Shown piece after piece: positions 12,505-28,000 of a stretch of DNA of 64,000 nt. The translations under genes were made by a program, and so were the position numbers. Numbering within the stretch: position 1 is the stretch's first letter; each line of letters opens with the position of its first letter. The stretch is from Sycobia sp. Sy_11 (taxonomy: Eukaryota > Arthropoda > Insecta > Hymenoptera > Epichrysomallidae), in assembly GCA_018907035.1 (NCBI GenBank), contig JACCIC010000063.1, positions 62,001-126,000 on the forward strand, read 5' to 3'. Under the pieces are notes generated by a model. That model searched no databases, was not told where the DNA came from, and saw only the letters and a list, made by a program, of their open reading frames with translations.

Positions 12505-15500
12505 TTTTTGCGCATTTATTGTAATCTTTACCCGTCTATTCTATACAAATATTTTCATTATATTTTTTAATATAAAAGAGTTGATTTATCATAGAACAAA
12601 GCGCTCGTCTAAATCAATTATTAACTGTATATTGTCCATGCAATTTCTAAAATTTAATATTTATAGAAGGTTTCGAAGACTTTTTCTATTGATCCTTATT
12701 TATCAGGTTTGCACATACTGCTACATGCCATATACTACTACAATAATCGTGGCTTTCTTATATGTATAGAATTACATTCTTTATTAGAAAAATAATTACT
12801 AAAATATAAAGATACATTCACACATCTATACGAATGCCCTTTTCTGCAGAAAACTAATTTATTTCAAGATCGACGTAATTAAAATCATTTAAATTTATTA
12901 CTTTGTTTCAACCTTATATTCGTTTCCCTCTTTAACATTCATATGAAATTATTCGAAATCTTGGCTTTCATAATGCAAGCTAGGCTAAAATGTCGTTAAA
13001 CTGACGACGCATACTTAAGTTGAGCTCCAAATTAGCTATGAATAATTCAAAAATGTAATTTTCTGAATTTTCTGCCCTATTCCAATATTATATTTGTATA
13101 ATCTGAGGTGACAAAGTTTCAACCGGAAAGAATGAAGGACCGAGAAGCAGGAGAGAAAGCAAAATTTCAATTGTGAATCAAAAATAAATTTTTCGAAGAT
13201 GTTTACGAAACGATTTTTCGTTTTTTACGTAAACAAATAAATCAATAATTTAGCCTAGTTTAAAAAAAATGTGTGATATAAGTTGGTAAGAAGAAAATCT
13301 CAACATTGTTCATGTTATTTATATATAGAAATACATCGATCATATGCCATAATTATTAAATATAATAATATTCGATTACAAACTTTTAACGTAAGCGATT
13401 TCATCGCCCTTTAAATTATCCATATAACGGGGAAGAAATTTATCGGAAGTTTTATCGAGTAAATGATTACGTCGAAATGAAGAGTTCAAATACAGAGACA
13501 TTACTCTCGGCTCCCACGGCTTCTGTACAGATCAATCCGAGCTCCGCCTCGAAAATGACAAATTTCGATTAACCCCCCACACCCTCCCCAATTTTACTCG
13601 CGCCTCCGTATTTTTAAATTATACGCTTCTTCTCTGTCCGCCGAAATTATCATCCTTCCTACCTCACTCCGTATCTCTTCTTTCTGCGTATGCTTCTTCC
13701 AATAACCTGCGCCTTCCTACTTCGTTCGAGCATCTGTTCGGTCGAATCGAGGACGTCAACCCGCTCTAACGAACGGCACTGCTTGGACCTGTCGTCCGCT
13801 CTTTACACTGTTGTCCGATCGATCATCTCGACGTCTTTCAGCACAAAAGGCACTTTCCGGTAATGTCGGTTTATTCAAGGCCTCCCGAGTTCGCTCGGAC
13901 CTTCGCGCCTGCTCGCGCAAATCAGTTGGCGAGCGTTTCTTTTTCACGGCGCCGACGCGAGTCCAAGTGGCCGAGACTCCTGTATACACGAGTACAACAG
14001 CCGGTGTTTATTGAATTTAACTGGATTCGATTTTATTTCTTCGAAATCGACTTTTTTTTCACTCCAATCGAAGAAACTTTGCTTGTAGAATTTTGACAAA
14101 CAATAAAGTAATAATAAATAAAATAAAGCAATAATACTAAAATAATAATAAAGTAAATAAGTAAAAGTTTGAAATATAATAATATGATAATTAAAATATG
14201 GTAAAAAAATGCTGTTAATTGTTTATCAAATTTAGTCTACTTTCAAGTATTGTTGATATTGCATTGAATTGAGTTAAGAGCACACAAAATAAAATATATA
14301 GTAAATTATAATTTTAAATGAAGTAAAGGACGAGTTCGTAAATTCACACAGCAATGGGTATAAATATAATATGTAAAGGCAATGTGTATTGATACGCATA
14401 TGTAATCCTGCTACCGGTACCCGGCACTATAATAGTAGTATATAAACGTATGCCTGTATAATAACTATATATAGATGAAAATTATGAAACAGTACCAATA
14501 CATTCCTGCAAAATAACTTTTAATACGCTCTTAAATATTTATTTGTAATTGAGCCGAGTCAGTATGTAAATTCAGAGAGAAAAGCTGGAAGAATGGCAAC
14601 TGATTCGCTTAATTTGTTTCCCTATTTCTAATTATTTTTAGTGGTATAATCCGTCTCTTTTCATGATTTATACCGCGATTATCGCGTTAATATCTCATAA
14701 AAACAGATTTATGCACGCAGTCTGGAAGAGATGTAGATTTCATTATTCTAATACGCAATAATAATTATTCAAAGGATCTGAAAAGTTTAACCTGGATACT
14801 GTATTCTTTTATGTAATTGATTATGATTAATTTCGTCTTTTTAATGAAAAGTTTTCATTAGATTTGCACGTAAATAAATGAAATAATAAAAATGTTCCCT
14901 GCTTAATAAGGACTTTTTCTATCAAGCAAAAAACGATTCACTGCTCCGGCAATCGAGTATTTATAAATGAAACAAAAAACAGTCAAGTAAGAAACTTGCG
15001 CAATCCAATGCAAAATTTCTAAATATATAAAGTTTTCTTTTACAGTTGATTATAATATTTAGCTTAAAGTATCTATTAAATAGTCCACGCTAGACGTGCT
15101 TAATCTTCGTATAACAAAATAAGAACGTATACCGTTCCTTTTCAGTATGTTTGAAAACTTTATATAACTGCTGAGCTTTTCCTGCGAGCATTCGTCTCTC
15201 GCGTCTAATTTTCTGAATTTATTCTGATACATATCCCCGAAGTTTTTCTTTGTATTTCCGTCTGAAGCTCATCTTTATTCTTATACTATTATCTTTCTTC
15301 TTTTCTCGTGCCTTCCTTCCTAATCGTGGCTTTCTTTTACGCACATCTTGTCCTTGGTAAATATAACGCCAACAGCATCCAATTAACTTTCTGTCGAACC
15401 CGTGAGAAGCGTGGGTATTAAGAAATAAATTACTTCGCCTCTCTTGTGTATATGTTAAGCAGACATTCCCGTTCAATTCTATATAAAGGGAATGCGTATG

Positions 15501-16983
15501 AACAGATTCTAATCGAGTTTCTCGCCTTTATTGAGCCTGAGTAAAATGACTTGCTTTATATAAATATAGTTATATTTGAAACAAAATGCAATGCAATATA
15601 CAAGTATATTTTTAAATCATGTAAAAAGAATATAAAATATGTGATATTTATCGAATATGTATATGTAGACGCTTTAGGAGCAAACCTTAATCTTTTCCAA
15701 TTCTTTTCATGAATTTAATAATCAGTAGATTAGGTGCATGTTCTAGTCAGATAACGAGATGTATATGCTTTAATATAATGCTTTTACTCGTTTGCTGGGG
15801 TTATATTATAGTACCAAGCGAAAAAAGTAGGAAAATTTTTTATTTAAGCACTAGAGACATTTTTTATATAATATAAATGTACTTGTATTTCTTGGAGAAG
15901 TCTGTACTGACATGAAGAAATGTGTCTAAATAAAATATAATTTGACCTACTGGTTGCAATTATTAACGCGATATTCTCCCTCTAGAAAGGAATAATTATT
16001 TGTAATTAGTCATACTTTACTTTTTTCCATCATTACTAATTAAGTATAGTTCAGAAAATATCGAACTGCCACCTATATTGAGAATGTTATTTTTACTCAT
16101 TGAAAAGTAAATTAAAAATACCTTTAACAGATAATTTACTCAATATTTCTGTTTTTACTACCATAATGTCTTTACATGATGGTTGATATATAAGTGTTAG
16201 ACGAGAAATAAAAATACATCGACGTTTTTCATGTAGTTCTTTTGTATTTTGTGTAATTATACCCTTTTGTATTTTTTTTAATATTACCTAATTGTAATAT
16301 TAACTGATATTACAGAGAATATAAAATAGACGTAAGTTCATCTTAATTGGAATGAATTAAATTATGGAAATCGATGTCAAATTAATTGCTCCATTGAACA
16401 TTTTTCTAACAGTAATAAATTCCAAATTTATCTTCTTTTAATTTAGAAACTTTTTTGTTCTATAAATCGAACTTTTCGAAATTACTTGTTCGTTTACAAC
16501 AAAAATGTAACAACTGTTGAAAACGACCATCAAATCGAACATTTTGTTCACTTCCACTATTCAATCATTGGTAAAAGCGTACATATATATATAATATATA
16601 ATAAGCATGAGAAACCCGTGCTTCCTATAAGATGGACAGAAATGGTCTGGATCCTTTCCTCGGGCTCGCATGCAGTGTTAAATAATCAAAATATCCACGG
16701 TCCCGGAGTGTTCGCCCATTGGACAGGAAGGATTTTGTAACGAGAATATTAAAGATAGATATAGTACTCGGATCTCTCTCTTTCTCTTTCTCTCTCGGTA
16801 CTCTCGTAACTTTGCCTCTCGTATCAGAGGGGGTGGAAAGAAAGGGTCCGGTGAGCATCGACGGTAGTTCTCCACTCGGGCGCGGCATTGTGGCGTCCGC
16901 GATTGGAACGAAATTGAGTTTACCGAATCTGGAGCGAGCGCGCGAGGATAAGACGGATAATGGAGAAAAGAAGAAAAAGAGGA

Positions 16984-17020
<37 letters not shown>

Positions 17021-20000
17021 ACGCATTGGTAGGGCGGATGGGTTAAATAATGGGGGCTTTAAAACGAGCTTTTCAGCGAGAATATAATTTTTTTTTAACA
17101 AGTTTTCCGACTGTTAATACGATAAACTCGTCCGGGATTTATTCTTCTCGAGAGAACGAGTTGGATAATTAATTCAGAATCACTGCATTAGTAACGCTAA
17201 ATAATCTTTGCTATAGAGTTTATAGCAATATAGAAAAAAGTCAATATTTTTTTCACTTATCCGATTTTATTTTGAATTTGTATTATAGGGTTGCTTTTTG
17301 GATAATCAATAATATAAATTTGAAAATAAGCTAACTATAAAATCCTAATGATTTTACTTGCAATTATTACATGATTAATATAAAATTGAAGAATCATAGG
17401 AATTTTACATAAGAGCACATAGCCTTGGTATCTTTAAGCTGCAAAGAATTTTCTATTAATTTTATACTTTGGCCCAAATAAAGCGGTCGTTTTCCATTTA
17501 CAATAATGAATTTTATTTGAAAAAAAATCAATCAGCGATCAATGCCTTTAAACTATCCAGCCATTGTTAAGGCTCTAACTGATCGAGGATTTATCGTATG
17601 AAAAAATTTTATTATGATTTATAAATAATCACGGTATCGAAGTAGTTCGCAAAAGCAATGATGGCATATCGTTTTATTCAGAAATCACGGTAAAAAGAAT
17701 CTTTATGAGCCGTATAAAATGCGAGAAGCCTTAAAGAAACAATGAGCAAATATAAAGCTCGAATAGAGGGTTTCCCATTGGAATTTCTTTTGTTTACTTG
17801 GTAATTTAAATTGAAATAAACGTTTTAAATTCACCGATGTATGATAATACATCTACAAAGTAAATATATATAGTCTAACTTTACTTAGATAATATATACG
17901 TCTATATCTGTGAATACGAAGATCTATTACAGTTTGTCTTTGGATCTCGAGTAGTTAAATAAAAAAAAGACTAGTATTCTGAATTTCTATTATTTGATTT
18001 CATTAACTCAATATTATTTTGTATATATATAATTAGTGAAAAATGGACTTTGAAACAGTGAATATGACAGTTGTGATTCGGTGTTAGTAAGTCAAAACTT
18101 AAACTGCACTAACTGTACCCTCGTTACAATTTTGTCGATAAAAAAGTTGCTCTTCTCTTGCTATCCCGAGGCACATTTTTGCATAAAATGAAGCGGAATC
18201 GAAAATGTCGCCCGCTTATAATGGGCAAACGACGAGATGACGAGAGAATCCGGCAAAGGATGAGTAAAATCCGGTGGTTCAGGTGCTTCATAAAAATATT
18301 ACCGCCTACAGGTCTCGACCGTTTAATATCCATAATACCTTAGATGCTATTATATATCTTAATGTTAGATTTACTCAACTTTTTCCCATGTAGGAATGAA
18401 CTTCGGATTTGCTAGTCACGATCGAAGAAGATATTCCGAGTTCCGCGTTTGGGAATTTTAGGTTAGCAAATGTAAGGGAAAACTAAGATTTGTTATCTTG
18501 AATTTACATAAACGCCTTTTCTTTTTCATTGTATACAAATAAGTTAAGACCTCATCGCTAGAGTCCTAAAAAAATGAAATTCTATGGCCCGCTATTGTGT
18601 GCGTACATTTATATGCACATCCGAATATATGCAATCTGTAGCATATAGTGGATAATACGAATCAGACGGTTGTCGGTTAGTCAGATAGTTTTTTTTAAGC
18701 GAAACATAAACTTTTACTTGTAATTTATGTTTAAAATTATTAATAATAATAATGCATGTGAAAATATAAAGTGGTATATATCTATACATAAATAAATATA
18801 TGAAAATAAAAAAATTATAAAATATAAATTGGCAAAAATTTTATTTTAAATATATATTTAAAAAATAGAATACAATTATTTATTGCATCAGACAAGAAAA
18901 TCTGTACGTACTTAATACAAATAAATTTTTACTATATATTAAATAGATTATTCATAACAGAATTTTCCGAATTTTTATTCGACTACATACCTTGATTTTT
19001 TTGTGAGTCAAAGTGTAATGAAATTTCGAGTTCAAATACAAATGTTTTAAATAAATTTCATTTAGAATTCTCTAAAGATCAACTAGTCTTACATGCGAGG
19101 ACTTACTTAGATATTCCTACTAAAATCCTAAAAAAATGAAACATATACACAATAAAATCTATTGAGTTTCCTTACTAGATCCCAAACGCACTTTGTCCAC
19201 GTATTTCACTCGGATTCACAAACATTTTGTCTAAGTGCAATAAAGTAAGGTCGTTTCACTGAGCTCGTCGCAATTCCAATGTACCTCGCGACACTAATAA
19301 AACGCATTGTCGTGCATATCCATGTGAACGAGAAAGTGATTGTAAAAACTATAATACAATACTAAAATTTAACGATTTGCACATTTCATTTTCCTACTGC
19401 AATATCGCCCTATCGCGCAGTCTAATAAAAATATCCCTCGCGCTAGTAGAAGTGGGACGGTCGTACTTTTTCGAATATACCGAGAGATTTATTCGGTTAC
19501 CTAATTTTAATGGATATCGAGAGTCTACATACGATTGCTGATTCGTTCGAATTTCGATGGGCGATGACATATCGATAAATCGTGTGAATTATATGCAAAT
19601 ATACGTAAATCGAAGATTTGACTGTCGCATTCTCGAATTTGATGCTCATTGCTTTTCCGCAGATTACCGATTTGCGATCTGAATTAGAAATCGAACCTAA
19701 TATGAATAATTATTCAATCTAATTTATGAAAAAAGCAGAAATTTTCACCGATATAATATTAGTAATTTATTTTTATAACGTTATGTTTAAGAATAATTCT
19801 TATATTTACATATATAAGTTTCAGAGAAGAAAGTATATTTACCTCGCGAAATTAAAATAAACGAGATGGGATAATCAGCTTTTGAAATTGTCAATATATA
19901 CTGTACTTTCCTTCATCTATTCATAAATTACAAACTTACCGGGTGCTCTTACTTACCAAGTTTAAAAACTACAGGCGTTTTCGAATAATTTTTTTTGTTC

Positions 20001-21954
20001 GAAAACCGTATCTGGCATTTTCAAAAAATATATTTTAGTACGACGTAAAATTATAAAAAAAGTTTTGTTTTTTTTTTTTAATATAAGACAGCGGCGATAT
20101 TACACAGTACTCATTCTAAAGTAAAATGCAGTGCTTGAATTTTTTGATCGCGCTTACAAGTTGTATCTTTTGGAACGTTATTTTTCAAGATAAGTAAACT
20201 ATGCTTTGTTACATTTTTTTTACAATTTACGTTATCCTCGGGCAGATAATAAAGTTCTGAAATGGCTTTTTTACAAGTACACGGTTGAATTATAACCACA
20301 ATTCAAATGTAAGACATTATATGAGTTTCAGAAAGATCCAAATTAAGTCCTCCTTCCTCTGTTGATTATCTGACATATTCTTGAATACCTGAAATTCTTT
20401 CTCGTTATTTGCTGGATGAAATTTGTACATTATGCGTTTATTTAAAAGTCGAGGTTTTATTGTCATGAACAAATCATAAAAGTGATATCTTAGAACTTTA
20501 CGGCAGACGGTGGGACGTAAATAAATAGCAAAATTTCAATAAAATCTGGTAAATTTAACGATGTCATAATGGATCTTACCTCAACTTTTGTTTACTATGC
20601 AGAAAACATATGTTCGTCATTTCAAGTTATCGAGAAGATGTTGCATCTTAATGTGGCCTCGGAAAAATATACAAAAATATGATTGTTTTTTATATTCCTC
20701 TAGATTGTTCATATGAATTTTCATTTATAATTGTACACTACTTAAATATGCGACCTGGATTTACTACGGTAATATGAGAACTTCAACGAGCCCTATAATA
20801 TCGATATCAAACAGTATATATAGCGCTTCACACGCTATTGTAATACCTGAATTATTACTAACGAAACAATTAAATTCAAATTGATCATGCTAGTAACTTG
20901 ACACAGTATTTTTAGTATAAATCTGCGTTATTGCGGAAAGATAATTTTATATTTACTATCCTAGTATTGTGCAAGTTACGTCCATAAATGCTTTCATAAT
21001 CTAAAACAAAAAATGAATCGAAGGGAAGTCTGAAAAAAAATCTAAATCCGCGTGTGCTATTGTACACTTTGAAACAAAATCGTGACATATTCAAATATAT
21101 ATTCTGTCGCCAAATCATAGACAAAGAACAAATAATTAGATTTAACGTAAACCTTTATCATTATGCAATGTAATCGAATAAACGATATAAAGCAATGTCA
21201 ATATTCGAGCAGTTTTTGAATTCTAAACTTTTAATTCGGAATTTTTATTTTTTTCAAGTGTCGATGAAAACATGTTAGGATCACGAGAAATCTATAGATA
21301 CAGAGAGAGAGAGAGAGAGAGATAGAGAGAGAGAATGTCGTTCGTATTATAGTTTTTCACCGTCTAGGCGAGTATAATTTTTTTTACAAATAACTGTAAG
21401 TTTGTTGTTTTTCTTCGACTTGTCTCTAAATGCGAGTTCTCCCATAAAGGTAAAATTTTCCAATATTACGTGAGTTTCGTTCCGATAGAATTTCGCGAGG
21501 AATATTATGTATAACTTATTAACACTACATATTTTAGTATTACTTTTAAAATTATTTAATTGAACAAATTTAAAAGAACTGATAATTATTTTGTTCTGGG
21601 ATTATGTGATAAAAAAATTGACTTTTTGACCTCACTTCACTTACCATAAATATCCAGTTATTTTTGTACTAAATGAAATATACACTGAAAATAATTGTTC
21701 TTGTAAATATATCGAATAAAGATTTTGTTAATATGAAAACCTACCCGTGTTCAACTTGGCACAATACTGTCTACAATACTGCTACGACGCCTCTGCTTTA
21801 TGAAAAGTTTCTATTCAATCAAAGCAAGAATAATTCCGGAAGCATATATTCCCGCGCAGATCAGGATTGCAGGTCTCGCGCCACTCCCGTCTCGAGACTT
21901 TGAAAGCACGGTGTCCCGAAAAAGCTACAAAGACAGACGCTGACGGCCGCAGCG

Positions 21955-22014
<60 letters not shown>

Positions 22015-25000
22015 CAGCAACGCCTCTTGATTGCCAACAGCGCATTCAAGGATCCTTCCGAGCTCAGGGATTCGCGTTCCAATTAAGCAACTTTAACGCG
22101 CACCCATGCACCGCCGCGAACTAAATAGGCTTTAAAACGTGTAACTGACTATTTGTGCACCTTCTGCAGCGTACTAATTTTCTATAAATTTGCCAAAATA
22201 CTAATGAAGAATTGGTTATTAAATGAACTTTGAAATGATCGCCAAATGCAATGACATTAAATATATATATATAATTAACAATAATGTTCGAATGCGAACA
22301 TTGCCTTTGCTATTATATTAATAAATATTGTTATCTGTCTCGAAAATAATGACAGTCCTCCGAAAAATCTGAAATTGAAATTACTACTAAAAATAAAATA
22401 AAATTAGATTAACGATTAAAAATAATAAAAATAATAATAATAAACTATATTCTATGTTAGCAAATGACAACCTGACTGTCCTCAGCCACCTTAATTTTAA
22501 ATTTACCTTCGATGTGCAATGTTTCGAACCGCTACGGTTCATCTTCAAGGACTAAACTCTGAGTTTAATTGTTCCGATTCTTCGGGGGTGTTTATAAACA
22601 AGGACGGTCTGACTCAGTATATTGGTAAAATATATTATAGTATAAAGATTGTAAGACCAATAAAAATATTTATTCATTTAATTCAGAATAAACGACATAA
22701 GTACAATTTTTAACTGCCTTTTTTACGTTATTTTCTTAATCAAATTAATTATTGGAACAGCACGAATCAAAATATAGTATATCATAAAATAGGAAGCGGT
22801 AAGATACGGATTAATTGAAAACTTGTTCATTTCCAATCTCATTTACTGATCAAACTTTTCAATCTGAAAACAAAGTCCAAAAATTGATTAAAATTGAACA
22901 AGTACATAAGATGATTAGATATGATTCGATTTTCCCTTCTATTTTTAATGAAAATCTATCTTTAGGGAATATAAAAGTATATTAATATGCTAAATCTAAA
23001 TATTGTAGAAACCAAAACGTATTCAATGTATTTGTATTCTTCATTGCGTATTCGCTGTTCTCTATAGCAATGAAGTGATGTACTTTATGGAATAGATAGA
23101 TAGATAGTTCAAGCGACTCGTTTAAGAAGCCGATTATCCAATATTATTTATTCAACGGCATCCTTGTGATTATACAACCGCAAGTTCTCGCAAAAAAGTA
23201 TCAAAAGCAAGCAGTTTATCGTTCCTAAATAATAGATTTGAGTTTATTAATCCGTGTATTTATTCGGTGCACTTTTCTTTTTAACGTTCTCAGAATAAGG
23301 ACTTTACTATTTAATGAAATCAAATTCAGAATTATTTTAGTCGACCGAGAATGAATCTACCATACCTATATATATTCCTGAAAATAAATTTCAATTTCAA
23401 ACATCTAAAATCATTCTTATTTTACTGTGCTATATTTAAAAATAGTTTTTTTGTGACGGATTTTTTTCTGACCTAAATGATGTAATAACAATTTTGTATA
23501 TATAAACACTATATACTTTTTAAAAAATTAAAAAGAAGCAGTTTTACTTAAATCTCCTAGTACTAATCAATATAAGAATGATTCTGGATGGACGGAGTTG
23601 AAATTTATTTCCAAGACCTAAGTTTTATTCATGAAAATATTGATGTGTATTTAATATATATTGCCATATTCGTTTAAACTACTCCGAACCTTGAGGAACT
23701 ACAGAATACATTTTGTATAATTTACACTACATATTTTATGCAATAATACAAACGTTATGTGTCTAAGAAATTGAAAATATCAGTATATATATTTATATGT
23801 TTAATATATAAATTTAGGCACATAAAAAGTAAATTAATTATGAAATAATATTTTAATAAATATCTTAATAAATATATCGAATGAATTACATAAGTATTTA
23901 TACAGATATAAAGTAAAATCACAAAATAAAATTAATATTTCTTGTGGCAACTTAAATTAACCGAATGTATTAACGTTTGGCTATAGTCCTACGTATATTA
24001 TGAATTTTATTAGTACTCAAGACTTGATGGTGGATCAGTTACCATTCCATATTCCATACATCATAAAATTACTAATAATTTCACTTTGATAGATGATAAT
24101 AATATATAGTCAACGAATTCGCAAAGCAATGCTCGAGATGAATTATTCTATGATTTTATGATCACGGATAATTGGTTTCTTTAACTTTTCATTTACTAAG
24201 CCTTTAATCATTTCTTCCATCTGTAATAGTTCCGATGATACTTTACATCTAGTTATTTTCTCTATATGTATGGTTATATCTAGTTTGTGTAACCCAATAT
24301 CTTGCGGCAGTTGTATTACTGAAATCGTAAAAGAAACATAAATATAATTTTCATTTACAATTAAGAGATCTTAGAATAAGCTCGGCAATATAAATTTGTC
24401 ATTAGTTATATAAAAAACCTTATAGATAAATTAAAAAATTAAATTATTTAAGCTGTTTCTTTTAATAGAAAAGTTAGAAATATATTAGTGAATAAAGACA
24501 TCACTGTTAATAATTGCTGAAAAATTTCATTTTCTTTCAATTACATTATGTAGCCAAAATTGAAGTTTTTAGTAACTAAAAATTCATATATACATTGACA
24601 GAAAAGTAAACTTATATATGAGTACTAATAAGAAGAAAAAGCATTGCCGATGTTATTAGTGGCAGTTTTCACAGAAATTTTATTAAATGCAACGCAACTA
24701 AGAATGAAAAAATTGTCGCCATATATATCTGAATTTTCAGTTACATTGTGTGACCAAAATTTCGTATACATGCAAAACAAACCTTAGCTACATTGTACTC
24801 AAGTTCGCTCTGATATTTGTAATAATTTTAGATCAGTAATTTTTGCTTATAAGCTTTTCTATGATTTTTAGAAAGAGCAATAAAAAATACGAAAGAGCTC
24901 GTCTAACTAATAAATTTTTTATCACTTTAATTATTTTTCATCGATACATATTGTATAATAAGTATTGTAAAAATGATACCGAATTAAAATCAAAATGCTT

Positions 25001-28000
25001 CGCGTACATTTCTAATTAATTACACGTATCGACAAAATCTTGTATAATATCGTCCAAATTAGTATTTTCTAACTGCCACATTTTTAATTTAATCCCAATG
25101 AACCATATGGTTTTGTACTCATTCTTTATATTTTCTGCTGGACTGAAAGCTTCCGTATTAAGCTCCACGAGAGAAAAATATTGGTGTTTCTCGAAAATAT
25201 CTATATATAAACCGCAAAAATATCTGATTACATAGAAAGATGATAAAAATAATTTATAAATCAATCTTAAAAGTAACCAAAATTACATTTTATTCTGAAT
25301 TCAAAATTGACGTATTTCTATTATTGCGTTATATAATCTCATTTCATTTAAAATACATAGTAGAATTATATTTGACGAGCAGTTTAACTCACCTAAGTGG
25401 AACAATACAAGTTTGCATTGTGAACAAAACTGATACAGATAATTGTATATAAATTTGATAACGTTCCATAAATCTATATCAGATTTACGTATCAAAATTC
25501 GTAATTTACTCTCGAAGAACGCGCTCCACTCGAGATGATCTTGTGCGCTCGCGCTCGAAATGACAGGTACGACAAAGCGTCTATAATTGTGAAAAAAGGC
25601 AGCCGGTTGAAAGAGTCTCGCCCACGTCTCGGTGCCTCCCTTTATCAGTCGCATGATTTCAAGACCTTCGATAAGCGCCGATGACTGCGTGTGACGTTGC
25701 GCTCACGTTGCCGGTCACGCTGGTTTCCGGATAAGCGGGCGTTATCACGAACATCGAGTGTTCGTCGAACAGGAGGTCGGCCTGCGAGCAAAATTGATCG
25801 ACGCCAGTTAGCGAAACACTTTATATTCTCTATTTCACTCAGTCTTCTATTTCACGAAAAGACGATTAAGTGGACATTTTAGTAAGTGATAAATTTTGCA
25901 CGAATAGATAGCAAAAATATGGTTAAAACTTTCCGTGGAACTCGTCTCGGTTGAAAAATCCAGTTCGCATCCCTTTCTTGGTAAATTGAAATTAGAATTG
26001 TTTCATTGAAAATCCGAGTTGGACTTAGAACTAATTTCGTTCGTAATGTTTGCACTGTCACTGAGACGCGTAAAAAATTATAGGTTCTGCAATTATTCTT
26101 AAGATTGAAAGAAAACGAACTCAATTCTAGGGGTTATATTCTTAATTAGCATTTGTCAACGTATTATTTTTACTTTTTGCACTATTACTAAAATATATCT
26201 GAATCAACAAAAGTCTGGATTTAAAGAGAAAATTGATTGAGAAAACAAATGGCATAGCGCTTCTAACCTTTGGTTCTTTTAAGTAAATTGGATAATACCA
26301 GTCCCACGCTGCGTGAATCTCGAAAAACTTCTCTATCAGCATGCTCGCATTGGCATTAGGATGCAACTGGCAAATTTTCGCGACCAGGATTGCGCAAGCG
26401 ACGCTGCCGAGGTAGCCCATTGCGTTACTGTAAATCCGTTGTTCTGCAATTAATGGATTTATTGTTTATTGGCAGAAGTCAGGATAAAAACTCGAGGCGA
26501 AAAAATATTCGCCGAGAAAAAACGTAAACAATAATTTACATTCGCGTTGAGCGGTGTTCGTTATCTAATTCTTTATCTGTATTAGTCAAATTCCAAATCG
26601 AACGATTTCATAAACGATCTTCACAGAATAGCGTACAATTTTTTTTTATGTTACTTAACGTCGCTCTATTTATGCTTCCAAATACCGGTGCTTTACGATG
26701 ACGAGACGGAGTTTTACGATGTGTTTGTAAACAAACTTGCGTCAATCTACCGAGACCGGGATTGGAACTCGGATCACCAAGTTACTAGTCCTTCGCTCTA
26801 GCGATCGAGCTATCGTAGATCTCATGTTTCTCAATTATTTACGCACCTTTATAAATCTTACTGTTATAATACGACGAGGACGCCAGTCAAAAACTGGCTG
26901 AAAAAATGAACGATTTGACTAAAGCAAATATTAAATTAGATTACTTAACACCTGCTCGTTTTTACTATATAGTAATTATAATTCGGCCATAGCCAACGTC
27001 GAGCCAACGTATCGAAGGAAAAGTCGTTTACTTTTGGCCCATAATCTGACGGCAACCAGAGCCAATCTGAAATTATCTGCGTTGGGAATGTGCAGCATCA
27101 GCTGATCTGTTACATGGCGTCCATTCAAGCTTATTACGTCCCATATATCGAGAGGACTGAGCGCCTTCAGATTAGTGACATCCTAAAAAAATCACGCGTT
27201 AGCAATATTTTAGCGGTTGCTAATGAATGTTCAAAAAAATAAATAAGAAATTCACACACTATACTCATAGGAAGATATTATTTTATGTAAAGAAATTTTT
27301 TTTCAATCCTGTAAAATTATCAAAAAATGTTAAAAATAATACGAACAACGTAATTTGTTTTTAAAAATTGCTTTCGTGGTAATCTATCAAAAATATATCG
27401 AACTTACGAAATGCATTTATATAAATTGTTTGTTATTTACAATATTTTTATATGGTCGTCACACCAAAAAAAAATAGATATAACATATCAGTCAGAAAGT
27501 CATTGCATGTTTTGGTTCTTCATTTTTTTTCGAAGAATTTTTTATACGTTCTATTTTTTCAGAAAAACATATCTAGTACTATCAAGGTAGACTACAATAT
27601 AGGCATTTTATAATAAATGTAAGAAACAAAAAAAAAGAAAAAAATTCTGTTGAAAGCTTATTATACAACATTAATTAGATTTACTATATATACAGTCAGT
27701 CAAGTAGGGGGTGGTCGACTTTACTGATAAGTAATGGAAGATTTCGCTCTAATTTCTTCGCGAGCCGATAGAGGGAAGCTTTGTCCTTGATATATTGTCA
27801 ATAAAGATTCAGTTGTCGTTAAAATTTGAAAGAGAATCGCGTTAAACGCCATGAGTGCTGAGTACTTGTCACGCTACGAAGCTGTGTTCCTTTGCATCCA
27901 CCCGAATGGTCGCAAAATGTCGCAATCACCGGCTGCTAAGTATATGAGAAAATTGAAGGCATTTGTACAGAAGTGGGTACAGCGATATAATGTGGCTGAA

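Larger units (their letters stand above)
6000..24142. other. FRMD intron 1, part before the nested gene
   Basis: No coding exon was recognised in this stretch. Mostly AT-rich, interrupted by relatively GC-rich islands at about 7310-7700, 8110-8440, 9140-9850, 10520-11290, 13490-14010 and 16620-17030. These hold short open frames of biased composition with no family resemblance. A four-base tandem (GGAT)n sits at about 6028-6042 just after exon a. Confidence 0.6.

Noticed and set aside
25689..25712. A micro-intron (GTGAGC to GCAG) that would repair the exon 6 frame
   Set aside because: About 22 nt is too short for splicing in animals; a frameshift is the simpler reading.
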